Shown here: in pieces, positions 33,881-43,636 of the stretch
Layout of the letters: the number at the start of each line of letters is the position of its first letter
How positions within the stretch are numbered: position 1 is the stretch's first letter
Assembly (NCBI RefSeq): GCF_000430765.1
Contig: NZ_KE387239.1
Location: 305,729-369,728 of the forward strand
DNA from: Peribacillus kribbensis DSM 17871
Lineage (GTDB): Bacteria > Bacillota > Bacilli > Bacillales > DSM-1321
Reading direction: 5' to 3'
DNA length: 64,000 nucleotides
Notes under the pieces: generated by a model
The model's database searches: none
What the model was told of the DNA's origin: nothing
What the model saw: only the letters and a program-made list of their open reading frames with translations
Position numbers and translations under genes: made by a program

Positions 33881-34210
33881 ATGAAAAAAGAAATTGAAGT
33901 CCAGGTATATGGAGCTGAAATTATATGTGCAAGCTGTGTGAATCTGCCATCTTCCAAAGAAACCCGTGACTGGCTTGAGGCAGCACTGGGGCGTAAATTT
34001 CCTGGGCAGCGCTTTTCGGTGAGCTATGTTGACATAGAAAATCCGCCAGAGGATGAAGAAAAACGTGCCTTTGCACTAAGAGTCGTGGAGGAAGACATGT
34101 TTTATCCGGTTGTGCGTATAGAATCCGAAATTGTCGGTGAAGGAAATCCAAAGCTGAAGACAATCGTTGCTGAAATGGAGAAGTACGGCTACCGGCAGCT
34201 GCCGGAATAG
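33881..34210 (+). CDS. yuzD: YuzD-like thioredoxin-fold protein (DUF1462)
   Basis: 109 residues from ATG 33881 (AAGGGCGG 8 bases upstream); the earlier ATG is not preceded by a box. Small protein VQVYGAEIICASCVNLPSS with a CxxC (CASC) in a thioredoxin-like beta-alpha start, then FSVSYVDIENPPEDEEK and FYPVVRIESEIVGEGNP. The DUF1462/YuzD family has no proven role; a redox function linked to the adjacent Fe-S scaffold gene is plausible. Confidence 0.87.
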   Translation: MKKEIEVQVYGAEIICASCVNLPSSKETRDWLEAALGRKFPGQRFSVSYVDIENPPEDEEKRAFALRVVEEDMFYPVVRIESEIVGEGNPKLKTIVAEMEKYGYRQLPE

Positions 34211-34258
34211 GGCAGTAGAACGTATACTTAAGCATTACATATTTTTTGGAGGAAACGA

Positions 34259-34582
34259 ATGGTACGCACTTGTTTTGTTCATTTGATCGTAGCCGTAATG
34301 GCGATCGACAGGGATTTTACTAGTACTGCAGCAGGCCATGGATCTGAAGCTGAAGTATCTAATCCTGGATGCTCCCCATTTGCCGATGCTGAAAAATGCT
34401 TAACAATATACCGGGATTTGCAAATGCATTGAAAGGCTTCAAAATGATGGGAATCGAAGTCATCATTTCCGGTATCCAGCCAGAGGTGGCGATCCAGCTG
34501 GTTCACACTGGGATCCACCCTCACAAACACCAAAACATTCGGACAGATGACGCAGGCACTCCAGTATATCAGAGGTCTGTAG
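34259..34582 (+). pseudogene. Frameshifted STAS-domain gene (RsbR-like C-terminus)
   Basis: Pieces of one STAS domain lie in different frames: LVLQQAMDLKLKYLILDAPH, then FANALKGFKMMGIEVIISG and QPEVAIQLVHTGI, then FGQMTQALQYIRGL ending at TAG 34580-34582. These correspond in order to the conserved end of RsbR/RsbS-type stressosome STAS proteins, where a helix follows GVEVIITGIRPE. At least two frameshifts break it. TTGGAGG and an ATG remain at the 5' end, suggesting recent decay. The region has no intact ORF of matching length. Confidence 0.7.
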
Positions 34583-34666
34583 GTAGGTTTTTCTTTTCCA
34601 AAGTGATGGCCGGAAGAGCTTTAGCCGGCGGCATGCTAAGCTTAGTAAAGCTGTTCCGCCCATCTT

Positions 34667-34804
34667 TTACATGCGGCGGAAATAGCTTTTCTTAAAAGGG
34701 CCGGGACGGCCTTTGCGGGGATCTTTGTATCCTCCACTGGGCTGATGCCCCAAACTGACTATGATGACTGCTGCCGCAAAGGCTAGAATGAACTTTTTAT
34801 TCAA
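34667..34804 (-). CDS. Small membrane or secreted protein, function unknown
   Basis: 45 residues from a TTG at 34804 (GAAG box about 9 bases upstream; GTG 34810 is an alternative). The product starts LNKKFILAFAAAVIIVSLG, a single hydrophobic segment resembling a signal anchor, then a basic tail rich in Gly, Pro, Arg and Lys (YKDPRKGRPGPFKK) ending YFRRM. It overlaps a 12-codon ORF upstream, so the start is uncertain. No family recognised. Confidence 0.45.
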   Translation of the reverse strand: MNKKFILAFAAAVIIVSLGHQPSGGYKDPRKGRPGPFKKSYFRRM

Positions 34805-34958
34805 TGTCACTTACTTCTTTCTGATTTAATTTCATGTGGTTATTATACTCTATTATTTATAGAATAAATGCTAAAATTCAAGAGAAAAGCCTGAGGATTT
34901 TTCATTAATTTATTTTCCCTTCATATAGTATTACCAACAGAAAGCAGGAGGGATCTTC

Positions 34959-35282
34959 ATGTTCTACGCTCATTTGGTCATATTTAAACTGGCTCCGGAA
35001 CAGAGAAAGGCTGCAGAGCAGCTCATCAAGGAACTGGACAAAATGAACAGACAGCTATCCGGCTTTAGGGGAAATGTTTATTTTATGGACGATTCATCTT
35101 GTGAATATAGGGCTTTGAATTATTGGGATACTAAAAAAGATGCAGAACAAGCCAATCTTATTCTGTTTCCTATTCTTGAGAAGGCGGTCCAAAAATACAC
35201 AAGCAACAAACCCTCCTATAAGATGTTTGAAGTTTTTGACCCAACCAATGATAGTGAACTGATTTCATCTCATATCCTATGA
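34959..35282 (+). CDS. Small ferredoxin-like-fold protein, ABM-like
   Basis: 107 residues. FYAHLVIFKLAPEQRKAAEQLIKEL, then LSGFRGNVYFMDDSSCEYRALNYWDTKKDAEQA, follows the pattern of antibiotic-biosynthesis-monooxygenase-type dimeric alpha/beta-barrel domains (beta strand, helix, beta strands, YWDTKKDAE). The role is unknown; such domains include heme-degrading and quinone-modifying enzymes. CAGGAGGGA precedes the ATG. Monocistronic between yuzD and yutJ, with terminator at 35330. Confidence 0.7.
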   Translation: MFYAHLVIFKLAPEQRKAAEQLIKELDKMNRQLSGFRGNVYFMDDSSCEYRALNYWDTKKDAEQANLILFPILEKAVQKYTSNKPSYKMFEVFDPTNDSELISSHIL

Positions 35283-35329
35283 GTAGTAAATTTGGCTTTC
35301 TATCCGGACTGAGCATTAAAACTTAACAA

Positions 35330-35366
35330 AAAACACGCAGTTTGAAAAAAACTGCGTGTTTTTTCT
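35330..35366. terminator. Bidirectional terminator
   Basis: AACACGCAGTTT / AAACTGCGTGTT with A tract to the left and T tract to the right. Confidence 0.85.
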
Positions 35367-35434
35367 CTATTGTAATGGGGGAAACCCCTTGATGGATAAA
35401 GGTTTTACAAAAATAGAAAAAAGCTAAAAAATTA

Positions 35435-36499
35435 TTACCCGTTGTGATATTTATACATCCACAAGATCCCCGATTTAATCAGGCGGGCAACACGGCCGGT
35501 TACTGGTGTGTCGTTGACAAGTCCGAATCCATGCTTGCTGCCCAGAGAGCCCATGGTACCCTTCATCTTTATGGAAGGAAGTGTTTCTGGGATTGGTTTT
35601 CCTGCCCATTTCCTTTTTAGAATATCTGCAATTTGTTCTGCCTGCTCTTCTGCAAGCTGTGCGCTAGGAGCGTGAGGAAGACTCGCGCAGTCCCCAACCA
35701 CAAATACATCATCACGTCCTGGAAGGAAATGCTGTGGAGTTAAGATAACACGGCCTTGTCTATCCTTTTCCACATCAAGGTCCCTGACAAGCTTGTTCGG
35801 TTGGATGCCGGCCGTCCATACAATAGCATCAAATGGAAGCGGCTCATCATGATTATACAGCAGATTTTCTTCCACTCTTGTGATGTTTGCCTTGTTTACG
35901 ATTTCCACATTATGCTTTGTAAACCAGGATTGCACATATTTACTCAAACGCTCAGAAAAAGCGGATAATATATGCTCACCGCGGTCAAAGAGAACCACAT
36001 TCAAATCCGGGCGGCTTTCATTAAGCTCGCTGGCGAGCTCTACACCGCTCAAGCCCGCACCTACGATTCCCACTCTGGCGCCAGGTGCCAGATTGTTCAG
36101 TACTTGATACGTTGTACGCGATTTTTCAATGGTCTGAATGCTTAGAGTATACACATCGGCCCCAGGTACATTATGATATTTATCCTCACAGCCAAGACCG
36201 ATCACAAGATCATCATAGCTTACAGGTTCTTTATCATTCAAATAAACCTTTCTTTCCTCCAGGCTGATTTCTGTAATTTCCCCATAAGCAATCGTTAGGC
36301 GCTCGTGTTCTGGAAAAGAAACACGAACTTCCTGGTCCGAAACGGTTCCTGCAGCTAATGCATAATATTCTGTCTTTAAACAATGGTATGGTGACCGGTC
36401 GATCAGGGTGACGGTCCGATCCTCTGGAAGATGAGGAAGAATTCTTTGGAGTATCCTCATTCCGCCGTAGCCCCCACCTAAAACAACTAAATTTTTCAT
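35435..36499 (-). CDS. yutJ: NADH dehydrogenase-like flavoprotein YutJ
   Basis: 354 residues, type-II NADH dehydrogenase-like. FAD motif VVLGGGYGGMRILQ at the N-terminus, second dinucleotide motif VGIVGAGLSGVELASEL, TAGIQPN and the FAD contact DVFVVGDCASLPH. It lacks an obvious C-terminal membrane anchor and is shorter than Ndh. Reaction inferred: electrons from NAD(P)H to quinone or another acceptor. A 460-bp region separates it from divergent yuzB. Confidence 0.87.
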   Translation of the reverse strand: MKNLVVLGGGYGGMRILQRILPHLPEDRTVTLIDRSPYHCLKTEYYALAAGTVSDQEVRVSFPEHERLTIAYGEITEISLEERKVYLNDKEPVSYDDLVIGLGCEDKYHNVPGADVYTLSIQTIEKSRTTYQVLNNLAPGARVGIVGAGLSGVELASELNESRPDLNVVLFDRGEHILSAFSERLSKYVQSWFTKHNVEIVNKANITRVEENLLYNHDEPLPFDAIVWTAGIQPNKLVRDLDVEKDRQGRVILTPQHFLPGRDDVFVVGDCASLPHAPSAQLAEEQAEQIADILKRKWAGKPIPETLPSIKMKGTMGSLGSKHGFGLVNDTPVTGRVARLIKSGILWMYKYHNG

Positions 36500-36962
36500 A
36501 GTTTTAACCCCTTTTGCCTCAAATAGTAGCTCATGGATTCAGCGCTTACATCTTCCTTTCCAGCACATTCTACAGAGTTCTTTTGGAAAGCCGATGCAGA
36601 TTTTTTACTAGTGTCAATTTTTCATAGTTTCAAAATGTTATATTTAAATACCATTAAAAAGTATAGCGAAATTCATATGAAATCTCAATAGAATTCTGGA
36701 GAACCAAATCTTAATCAAAGCATCCATTCAATTCCGCAAGAGCCGGCTTATAGGGCATTTAAAATACTGCCTTTCTGAAAATTCATGAATTCTATTGAGG
36801 GCCGTACGGGTAAACTAAATCCTAAAAAGGATGGCCTAAATATCACTTATGTAGATAGACTACCCCTTTTTTTATAAAGAAAACGAGCTTTTGAAGAATC
36901 TGAAATTGACTGAGAGGGAAAAAAGAGGTAGGATTAGGTCGTTAAACTGTGAGGTGAGATGG
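36500..36962. other. 460-bp intergenic region between yutJ and yuzB
   Basis: AT-rich; no gene seen. A weak fold GGGTA...TACCC around ATCCTAAAAAGGAT (~36811-36866) ends in TTTTTTT and may be a terminator-like element. Promoters for both divergent genes must lie here but none is striking. Confidence 0.4.
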
Positions 36963-37199
36963 TTGAAGCCTATTATAGAATTCTGCATCAGCAACCTGGC
37001 GAGCGGTTCACAGGAAGCGCTGGAGGTGCTTGAAAGAGATCCGGATCTTGATATTGTTGAATATGGATGTCTGGGCTATTGCGGTAAATGTGCCAGCAGT
37101 TTCTTTGCCCTCGTTAACGGGGAAGTGGTCACTGGAGAAAGTGCAGAAGAGCTGGTTTCCAGCATATATGAATTTATCGAAGAAAACCCAATGTTTTAA
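36963..37199 (+). CDS. yuzB: YuzB family protein (DUF1450)
   Basis: 78 residues from TTG 36963 (GAGGTG 7 bases upstream), the length of B. subtilis Yuz[36 protein letters not shown] and [18 protein letters not shown]. The Cys pattern (FC at the start, GCLGYCGKC later) resembles thioredoxin-like 2Fe-2S ferredoxin folds. Function unknown. Convergent with the DUF2225 gene. Confidence 0.88.
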   Translation: MKPIIEFCISNLASGSQEALEVLERDPDLDIVEYGCLGYCGKCASSFFALVNGEVVTGESAEELVSSIYEFIEENPMF

Positions 37200-37240
37200 T
37201 CAGCTGGTTACTGTCGTCTCAGTAATCGAATCTATATATA

Positions 37241-37277
37241 AAAGCGGGGCAGTCCATAATCTGCCCCGCTTTATTTG
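37241..37277. terminator. Bidirectional terminator
   Basis: AAAGCGGGGCAG / CTGCCCCGCTTT, 8-base loop; overlaps the stop of the convergent gene. Confidence 0.85.
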
Positions 37278-37954
37278 GCTATACGCTGCTTTTCTCTTAT
37301 GAGCTGCCACTGCTCTTTTGCCATCTCGATAATCTTGGTTTCTATTGTAGTGCGCTGTTTCTCAAGGACCATGGAAAAATGCCGGGCGGATTTGCTGACA
37401 TCCCCTGTTCTCCTGGAGAGCTCAGCGATCAGATATAACACTTTGATTTCAGACATCTTGGTGCCGCGATAATCTCCTTCATAGTAGGACCTCTCGTATT
37501 CATGAAGCGCAAGTGTGATAAAACGGAGCTCCTGATCTTCCATTGAAAGTCCGCGGTACAGCCATGAAATTCGCAAAAAAATTCCGGCCATAATGCAATG
37601 CGGTTCTTTCTTGAGCCCAGCACAATAAGAGGCCAGCTTGTAGGCAGTAATCGCCTGCTCCTGTGTTCTTTCTTTCCCGGTCTCACGGGGAACCCAGAAG
37701 GCAGATACCTTTTCTTTCAGCTCTTCTTTTGTACCAGGAGGAAAATGGGCTGAGAATTGGCCGGAACATGAATAGCCGCAATGGGGACAGACTACTGCAG
37801 TATAAAGTGAAGGGTCAAGCAGCGGGTCCGCGTAAATCGGCCTGAAATCGGTATCCATCCCATCCATTCGTATAAATCTTGACCGAATGCTCTTTGCAGT
37901 AAAGCTTTTGCTGAACAAATTACAGATGAGGTTCCGGTCAAATAGTGGTTCCAT
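37271..37954 (-). CDS. DUF2225 family protein
   Basis: 227 residues. DUF2225 proteins carry two CxxC pairs forming a zinc site; here the second pair is clear (VVCPHCGYSC), while the first reads ICNLFSKSF with only one cysteine, so the site may be altered. MDTDFRPIYADPLLDP and the long helical C-terminal half with TPR-like repeats (HEYERSYYEGDYRGTKMSE) are typical. Function unknown. Starts from ATG 37954; neighbours yuzB and yutM. Confidence 0.8.
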   Translation of the reverse strand: MEPLFDRNLICNLFSKSFTAKSIRSRFIRMDGMDTDFRPIYADPLLDPSLYTAVVCPHCGYSCSGQFSAHFPPGTKEELKEKVSAFWVPRETGKERTQEQAITAYKLASYCAGLKKEPHCIMAGIFLRISWLYRGLSMEDQELRFITLALHEYERSYYEGDYRGTKMSEIKVLYLIAELSRRTGDVSKSARHFSMVLEKQRTTIETKIIEMAKEQWQLIREKQRIAK

Positions 37955-38163
37955 ATTCAGCGCTCCCTGTTTTTTGTAGGTGTTTTTTTACCATTATAGT
38001 CCTTTTGGTATATTCATTCATCTATTTTATAATAAATCAAGGGAGTAAATACCTATTTTTCTTCTCTGGTGGATGGATTGTGAAAATCAACTTAGTTGAG
38101 CACTCTGTTTCGTTTGGTATATACTATAGTATGGAACCATTTTAAAAAGGAGGCGGAAAAACG

Positions 38164-38526
38164 ATGAGTGAGTTGATTACTCTGACTGAAGCTGCTGCGC
38201 TGCATATCAAGGATATGATGAAGCATAATGAAGAAGAAGATGCTTATTTGCGCGTGTCGGTTAACGGCGGCGGATGCAGCGGCCTGTCCTATGGGATGGG
38301 ATTTGCCCATGAAATTGGTGAAGAAGATACAAGGCTCGACCAGCATGGCCTTGTCATCCTGGTTGATAATGAAAGCTCCCCCATACTTAGAGGGACTGTT
38401 ATAGATTATAAAGAATCTTTAATGGGCGGCGGGTTTACCATCGACAATCCGAACGCCATCGCAGCGTGCGGATGCGGTTCATCCTTCCGTACGGCTAAGG
38501 TTGCGGGAACGCCTGAGGAATGCTAA
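38164..38526 (+). CDS. yutM: HesB/IscA-type Fe-S assembly protein YutM
   Basis: 120 residues, GGAGGCGG before the ATG. A-type carrier motifs: first cysteine in NGGGCSGLSYGMGF and the pair in AACGCGSSF, together ligating an Fe-S cluster. Delivers clusters to apoproteins; consistent with nearby yutI and yuzD. Size and neighbours agree with B. subtilis YutM (ErpA-like). Confidence 0.92.
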   Translation: MSELITLTEAAALHIKDMMKHNEEEDAYLRVSVNGGGCSGLSYGMGFAHEIGEEDTRLDQHGLVILVDNESSPILRGTVIDYKESLMGGGFTIDNPNAIAACGCGSSFRTAKVAGTPEEC

Positions 38527-38957
38527 TAAGGGTTAAAAATCACATTGGTTTTTTGAGTGTAACAAGCCCAAAATAATGTGTTAACAACCCTTAAAGCCAG
38601 GAATCAAGATTGTGATTACATGCCTTCTCGATAGTTTTGAAAAACTAACTATCTGAGGAGGTTTTTCTATCTCGCTAAATAAGTGGATAAGGAAAAAAGC
38701 AGTTGGAAAGTTGTCTAATCAGTTAAGCGATTGACTTGGTTTTAGCGGGGAAGAGTGCTAGGGGGTAATAAAGAATCCTTAGGAATTATAGGATTGTGAA
38801 ACTTTGTATCTTTGATTCAAAGGGATTCGGAAGCTTAAATAAAACTGTGATTTTATGAAGGAGAGCCAGCCTTTTACTCATTTGTCCATACCCGTAATTT
38901 CTATTATAAACAAAAATGACTTCCATCTTTGTTTTGGAAGTCTTTTTGTTTGTCTAT
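38527..38957. other. 430-bp AT-rich intergenic region
   Basis: No gene supported. GATAGTTTT / AAAACTAACTATC (38630-38653) is a hairpin. A perfect terminator GACTTCCA / TGGAAGTC (38918-38942) with T tracts on both sides ends the region. Low GC continues through the next two minus-strand genes. Confidence 0.5.
38918..38949. terminator. Bidirectional terminator
   Basis: GACTTCCA / TGGAAGTC, followed by TTTTTG; directly downstream of the small gene at 38958. Confidence 0.75.
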
Positions 38958-39122
38958 TTAAATTATTGGATAATTCAGTTCATATTTCGGGTAGCAATAA
39001 TAAGGCGGTCTGCGTCCTATTTTAGGCATTGGCCATGAATCCTCAATATAACTCATAGTAACTTTTTCCGTTGAATGGTTCACAAGTAATAACTCTGCTT
39101 CTCGATTAAATTCATATCTCAA
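38958..39122 (-). CDS. Small protein of unknown function
   Basis: 54 residues from TTG 39122, with a perfect AAGGAGG 8 bases upstream. The product begins LRYEFNREAELLLVNHSTEK, has MSYIEDSWPMPKIGRRPPYY in the middle and a Tyr/Pro-rich end (YPKYELNYPII). No membrane segment. Downstream of the SDR gene by 19 bp on the same strand, so probably cotranscribed. No family recognised; the aromatic tail could suit a coat or surface-layer-type small protein, but this is guesswork. Confidence 0.6.
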   Translation of the reverse strand: MRYEFNREAELLLVNHSTEKVTMSYIEDSWPMPKIGRRPPYYCYPKYELNYPII

Positions 39123-39140
39123 TGCAAGAACCTCCTTATA

Positions 39141-40121
39141 TTAGGAATGTGTGGATTCGCCACCGTCAACATGCAGCACTTGGCCTGTAACAAAACGTGA
39201 ATCATCAGAAGCTAGATAAACAAATGTTGGTGCAAGTTCAAATGGATGTGCAACTCGTTCCATTGGGTTAAATGCCCCATAGACAGCCACTTGGTCAGAC
39301 GAGAAGCTTGCTGCAATCAGCGGCGTCCAGATTCGGCCTGGAGCAACTGCGTTTACTCGAATTCCTTGTTTCACAACATTTTTAGCCAAAGCACGTGTCC
39401 AGCCAACAATTGCACCCTTTGTGGCCGTATAATCAATCATTTGCTGCTCACCTACATACGTTACGACAGAAGAAGTACCGATAATAGAACTGCCTGGTTT
39501 TAAGTAAGGAAGCGCTGCTCTCGTTGTGTAAAAATGTGAATATATGTTGACTTTAAAGGTGTCATCGAATTGTTCGTCTGTAATGTCAAGAAGGCTGAGT
39601 TGTTGAAATTGGATCCCTACGTGGTTACAAAGAATATCCAGGCGTCCGAAGGTTTTTACTGTTTGCTCTACAATAGCGATACATTGTTGTTTATCTCGCA
39701 AGTCTCCTGGCATTAATATACAACGCTGTCCTAGTTCTTCGATTCTTGCTTTTGTTCTATTAGCATCTTCGTGTTCATCTAAGTATGCAATGGCAACGTC
39801 AGCACTTTCCTTTGCGAAGGCAATGGCTGTTGCTGCACCAATACCACTATCCCCTCCTGTAATAAGAGCAACTTTTCCTGCTAACTTACCACTCCCTTTG
39901 TAATTAGGATTTTCAATGATTGGAAGTGGTACCATTAAGCTTTCTAAACCAGGATGACGAAGTTGACGTTGTTCTGGTAAATTCATTGGGATTTCTTGAT
40001 AGCGTGTGATTTTTCCATAATTAGGGTACATCGGATAAGGCTGAGTTTTCATGTTCTCTAGAAACATTTGTTGCATTTGTTTTATTTGTTGCAAATCACG
40101 TTTATCAGATTCTTGTGCCAT
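39141..40121 (-). CDS. SDR-family oxidoreductase (glucose-dehydrogenase/YhdF-like)
   Basis: 326 residues, AGGAGGGAG before the ATG. The first ~75 residues form a Pro/Tyr-rich lead ([14 protein letters not shown]) found in the Bacillus YhdF/YdaD-type stress SDRs. NAD(P) motif [10 protein letters not shown], the structural NNAG motif reads NHVG, then a catalytic serine in SIIGTSSVV and YTATKGA (YxxxK). Active-site residues are intact. The substrate is unknown. Lower GC than the neighbours suggests horizontal acquisition together with the small downstream gene. Confidence 0.85.
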   Translation of the reverse strand: MAQESDKRDLQQIKQMQQMFLENMKTQPYPMYPNYGKITRYQEIPMNLPEQRQLRHPGLESLMVPLPIIENPNYKGSGKLAGKVALITGGDSGIGAATAIAFAKESADVAIAYLDEHEDANRTKARIEELGQRCILMPGDLRDKQQCIAIVEQTVKTFGRLDILCNHVGIQFQQLSLLDITDEQFDDTFKVNIYSHFYTTRAALPYLKPGSSIIGTSSVVTYVGEQQMIDYTATKGAIVGWTRALAKNVVKQGIRVNAVAPGRIWTPLIAASFSSDQVAVYGAFNPMERVAHPFELAPTFVYLASDDSRFVTGQVLHVDGGESTHS

Positions 40122-40318
40122 TTAACTCCCTCCTCTTGTGCTTTTCCCCTTAAATGTTTATGTCGGTTACTGCTAATCCAAGTATCAATAATTAAAAACT
40201 TGTGTTAAGACGCCTCTTTTTTCTTTGGCTTTTTTGGGCAGGAAAGGAGCGCAGGAAAGCCGAATAACAATAGCAGGCATGATTCCGGATGCACCAAAAA
40301 ATACTGGAGGAATCTCAA

Positions 40319-41803
40319 TTGGTAAAATTATTAATTGCCGACAGGGACCGAAATGAACTTGCAGGGATAAGCTGGCTGGTAAAGTCCTATGCCCTTCCCT
40401 TTGATGAAGTCCTTTTGGCTGACTCAATGTCCGATCTGTTCCGTGTGATAGAAGCGAAGCTTCCTGGGGTCATCTGTGTGGAGCTGGATATGATTCAGCC
40501 TGGAGAATGGGAAGGATTCATGGGCTTGGTCACCCGATATTCTGCTGTTGTTATCGTCATGACAGCTGAGGCTACCTATGAGAGGGCCTATCAGGGCATC
40601 CAGCTTGGGGCCCTGGATTTATGGCTGAAGCCGCTCACACCGGAAATTGTGAAGCGCGTGTTGGCCCGGAGCGTCAAGCTTCCTGCCCCTCCAGAAGAAT
40701 CGGGTCCGGCTGGCACAAAGCCCATTTCCTATCATTCTTTATTTAATAGCCGTGAAAAGGAAACTGGCTGTTACCAAATCTTGCTGATTAAGCTGGAAAA
40801 CCCTGAAAAGAAAGAGATGCTTCATTCTTTTGTAGAAAATTACAGTTTTCCGTCCCCTCCAGTTATCCTGCCGCTAAATGATGTGGTAGTCTGCCTGTTT
40901 TCTTTTTTAAAAAAGGATGCTAAGCGCTCTTTGCTTTTATGCGGCAACCGTTTCTTAAAGGATTGGGAGAATCGTTTTTCCGAAACGATTTCTCTTGTGA
41001 TTTATAATGGAGAAAAGAATCTGTCCCTGCAGGAGCAATATGAAATTGCCAGGGGGGCGCTCGATTATCAGTTTTATCAGGGAAGCCGCAAGCTGTTCTA
41101 TGTCACACAGGGCCCTGAGTGGAAACGGGAAGACCCTTTTTTAACCCCTTCGGAGCAAAGGCTTTGGATTGCGATGCTTAATGAAGATAAGAGGCAGGAA
41201 ATAAAGGAATGGATGTACGGCGAATTTCTGAATCAGAAAGAGCCTTACCCTGAGCCGGGTTTTACACGGATCAGGCTCACAAGCATTCTGGCCCAGGTCA
41301 GCCGATTTATGAAAACATGTCTGGCGGACGGCGGGGAAAATTTGGAAAGCTACCATAAAGTGTTTCATATTATACTATATAACCCCAATCTTTACCGCAT
41401 CGTCCAGGAATTTTACTTATTCATACTTGATGTCCTGGACCTGGCTAATTCTCAGAAGGAGCGGTCAAGAAGAGATATAGTGGAGCTTGCTTATCAATAT
41501 ATTGAATCCCATTTTCAAAATCCTCATTTAAAACTGGAGCACGTCTCTTCACATGTCGAAAGAAGCCAGGCCTACCTAAGCTCCCAGTTTTCTAAGAGAT
41601 ATGGAATTCCTTTTAGAGATGCATTGAATTATGCAAGAGTGAAAGAAGCGAAACGGCTATTAAGGGAAACTCTGCTGCCGATACAGCATATAGCCAGCAA
41701 GTCTGGTTTTGACAACGCGAATTATTTCAGCCGCATCTTCAAGAAAAGTGTCGGCTTGACCCCGAGAGAATACCGCAACCAAAAGAAAATGCTAAAAACG
41801 TAA
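40319..41803 (+). CDS. AraC-type response regulator with modified receiver
   Basis: 494 residues from TTG 40319 (GGAGG 8 bases upstream); the ATG at 40289 lies before that box. The N-terminus is a CheY-like receiver: LLIADRDRNEL (acidic pair D8/D10), VIVMTAEA (Thr) and LWLKPLT (Lys). At the phosphoacceptor position the DIxMP-like segment reads VELDM, with Glu55 where Asp is expected. The middle ~250 residues are unlike known domains. The C-terminus is an AraC DNA-binding domain (GFDNANYFSRIFKKSVGLTPREYR). It is 150 bp upstream of hutU in the same direction and may regulate the histidine-degradation genes, which is an inference. Confidence 0.83.
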   Translation: MVKLLIADRDRNELAGISWLVKSYALPFDEVLLADSMSDLFRVIEAKLPGVICVELDMIQPGEWEGFMGLVTRYSAVVIVMTAEATYERAYQGIQLGALDLWLKPLTPEIVKRVLARSVKLPAPPEESGPAGTKPISYHSLFNSREKETGCYQILLIKLENPEKKEMLHSFVENYSFPSPPVILPLNDVVVCLFSFLKKDAKRSLLLCGNRFLKDWENRFSETISLVIYNGEKNLSLQEQYEIARGALDYQFYQGSRKLFYVTQGPEWKREDPFLTPSEQRLWIAMLNEDKRQEIKEWMYGEFLNQKEPYPEPGFTRIRLTSILAQVSRFMKTCLADGGENLESYHKVFHIILYNPNLYRIVQEFYLFILDVLDLANSQKERSRRDIVELAYQYIESHFQNPHLKLEHVSSHVERSQAYLSSQFSKRYGIPFRDALNYARVKEAKRLLRETLLPIQHIASKSGFDNANYFSRIFKKSVGLTPREYRNQKKMLKT

Positions 41804-41953
41804 ATTTTTCTCCTTTAGACTCAGCTATACATCCATAATTCTGTCAAGAACAAAAAATTATTTGCTGAATTCAAATATTCATCATCTATTTTCCCATGAC
41901 TTCCTCCCATAAAATCAAGAAGAGAGAAAAGAAATGGGAAGGCGGGAATACCT

Positions 41954-43636
41954 ATGGGACAGGGAAGGAAAATAACGAATTTTTCCGGCACAGAGCTCCA
42001 TACAAAAGGATGGGTTCAGGAAGCGGCCTTGAGGATGCTCTATAATAATTTAAATGCCGAGGTGGCAGAACGGCCCGAGGATCTGGTGGTATACGGAGGA
42101 ATCGGAAAGGCTGCCCGGAACTGGGAATGCTTCGATGCCATTGTTCAGTCACTAAAGGAGCTTGGAAATGATGAAACACTCCTTATCCAGTCCGGCAAGC
42201 CTGCGGCTGTCTTTAAAAGCCATGAAGATGCACCCAGAGTTTTGCTGGCAAATTCCAATCTGGTTCCTGCCTGGGCAAACTGGGAGCATTTTAATGAGCT
42301 CGATAAGAAGGGGCTGATGATGTACGGGCAGATGACTGCTGGCAGCTGGATTTACATCGGCAGCCAGGGAATCGTCCAGGGAACCTATGAAACCTTTGCG
42401 GAATGTGCAAGACAGCATTTTAATGGGTCACTTGCCGGCACCCTTACAGTAACAGCCGGTCTTGGAGGCATGGGAGGGGCCCAGCCGCTTGCAGTCTCCC
42501 TGAATGGGGGAGTAAGCATCAATGTGGAAATGGATAAGTCACGAATCAAGAGGCGGATCGATACAGGATATTTAGATGTAGAGGCGAAAAACCTTCAGGA
42601 GGCTATTGCCATGGCTGAAAGGGCTAAAAAAGAGAAAAGGGCCCTTTCTATAGGAATTGCAGGCAATGCGGCTGAACTGCTGCCTTCTATGCTGGCGGAG
42701 AATTTCATCCCTGATATATTGACAGACCAGACCTCCTCGCATGATCCGTTAAACGGATATAATCCTGCCGGACTTTCCCTTGAAGATGCGGCCCAGCTGA
42801 GAGCCAGTGATCCAAAGGCATATGTGGAGAAGGCAAAGAAAAGCATAGCTGAACATGTAAGTGCCATGCTGAGGATGCAGGAGCAGGGAGCCGTTACCTT
42901 TGATTATGGAAACAACATCCGGCAGGCAGCTTTCGATCAGGGGGTAAAGGAAGCATTCCGGTTTCCGGGGTTTGTCCCTGCATTTATCCGGCCCCAGTTC
43001 TGCGAAGGAAGAGGCCCCTTTAGATGGGCGGCTTTATCGGGGGACCCCGAGGATATCTATAAAACGGATGAAGTCATCCTGAAGGAATTCAGCAGCAATC
43101 ACCAGCTGTGCAGCTGGATTAAGATGGCGCGTGAACGGATCCAATTTCAAGGATTGCCAGCCCGGATCTGCTGGCTTGGGTATGGGGAAAGAGCGAGGTT
43201 TGGGAAGATCATCAACAGCATGGTGGCCTCTGGAGAACTAAAGGCCCCGATTGTAATTGGACGCGACCATTTAGACTCTGGATCTGTGGCTTCTCCCAAC
43301 CGGGAAACAGAAAATATGAAGGATGGCAGTGATGCAGTTGCAGATTGGCCGATCCTGAATGCCCTTATCAATTGTGCAGGAGGGGCCAGCTGGGTTTCGG
43401 TCCATCAGGGCGGGGGTGTCGGAATGGGGTATTCCATTCATGCAGGCATGGTCATTGTCGCTGATGGGACAAAGGAAGCGGAGCGGCGCCTGGAAAGGGT
43501 GCTCGCTGCGGATCCGGGAATCGGAATTGTCCGGCATGCGGATGCTGGATATGAAAAGGCGGTGGACGCAGCTAAAAGACATGGCATTAAAATGCCCATG
43601 CTCTCATATGAAGGAGGCAGCAGCGCGGATGAATAA
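41954..43636 (+). CDS. hutU: Urocanate hydratase
   Basis: 560 residues. Urocanase motifs: [26 protein letters not shown] at the start, the NAD-binding [24 protein letters not shown] and [17 protein letters not shown]. It converts urocanate to imidazolone-propionate in histidine degradation. A GGGAAGGCGGG stretch precedes the ATG. Its end overlaps hutI. Neither hutH nor hutG is in the window. Confidence 0.96.
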   Translation: MGQGRKITNFSGTELHTKGWVQEAALRMLYNNLNAEVAERPEDLVVYGGIGKAARNWECFDAIVQSLKELGNDETLLIQSGKPAAVFKSHEDAPRVLLANSNLVPAWANWEHFNELDKKGLMMYGQMTAGSWIYIGSQGIVQGTYETFAECARQHFNGSLAGTLTVTAGLGGMGGAQPLAVSLNGGVSINVEMDKSRIKRRIDTGYLDVEAKNLQEAIAMAERAKKEKRALSIGIAGNAAELLPSMLAENFIPDILTDQTSSHDPLNGYNPAGLSLEDAAQLRASDPKAYVEKAKKSIAEHVSAMLRMQEQGAVTFDYGNNIRQAAFDQGVKEAFRFPGFVPAFIRPQFCEGRGPFRWAALSGDPEDIYKTDEVILKEFSSNHQLCSWIKMARERIQFQGLPARICWLGYGERARFGKIINSMVASGELKAPIVIGRDHLDSGSVASPNRETENMKDGSDAVADWPILNALINCAGGASWVSVHQGGGVGMGYSIHAGMVIVADGTKEAERRLERVLAADPGIGIVRHADAGYEKAVDAAKRHGIKMPMLSYEGGSSADE

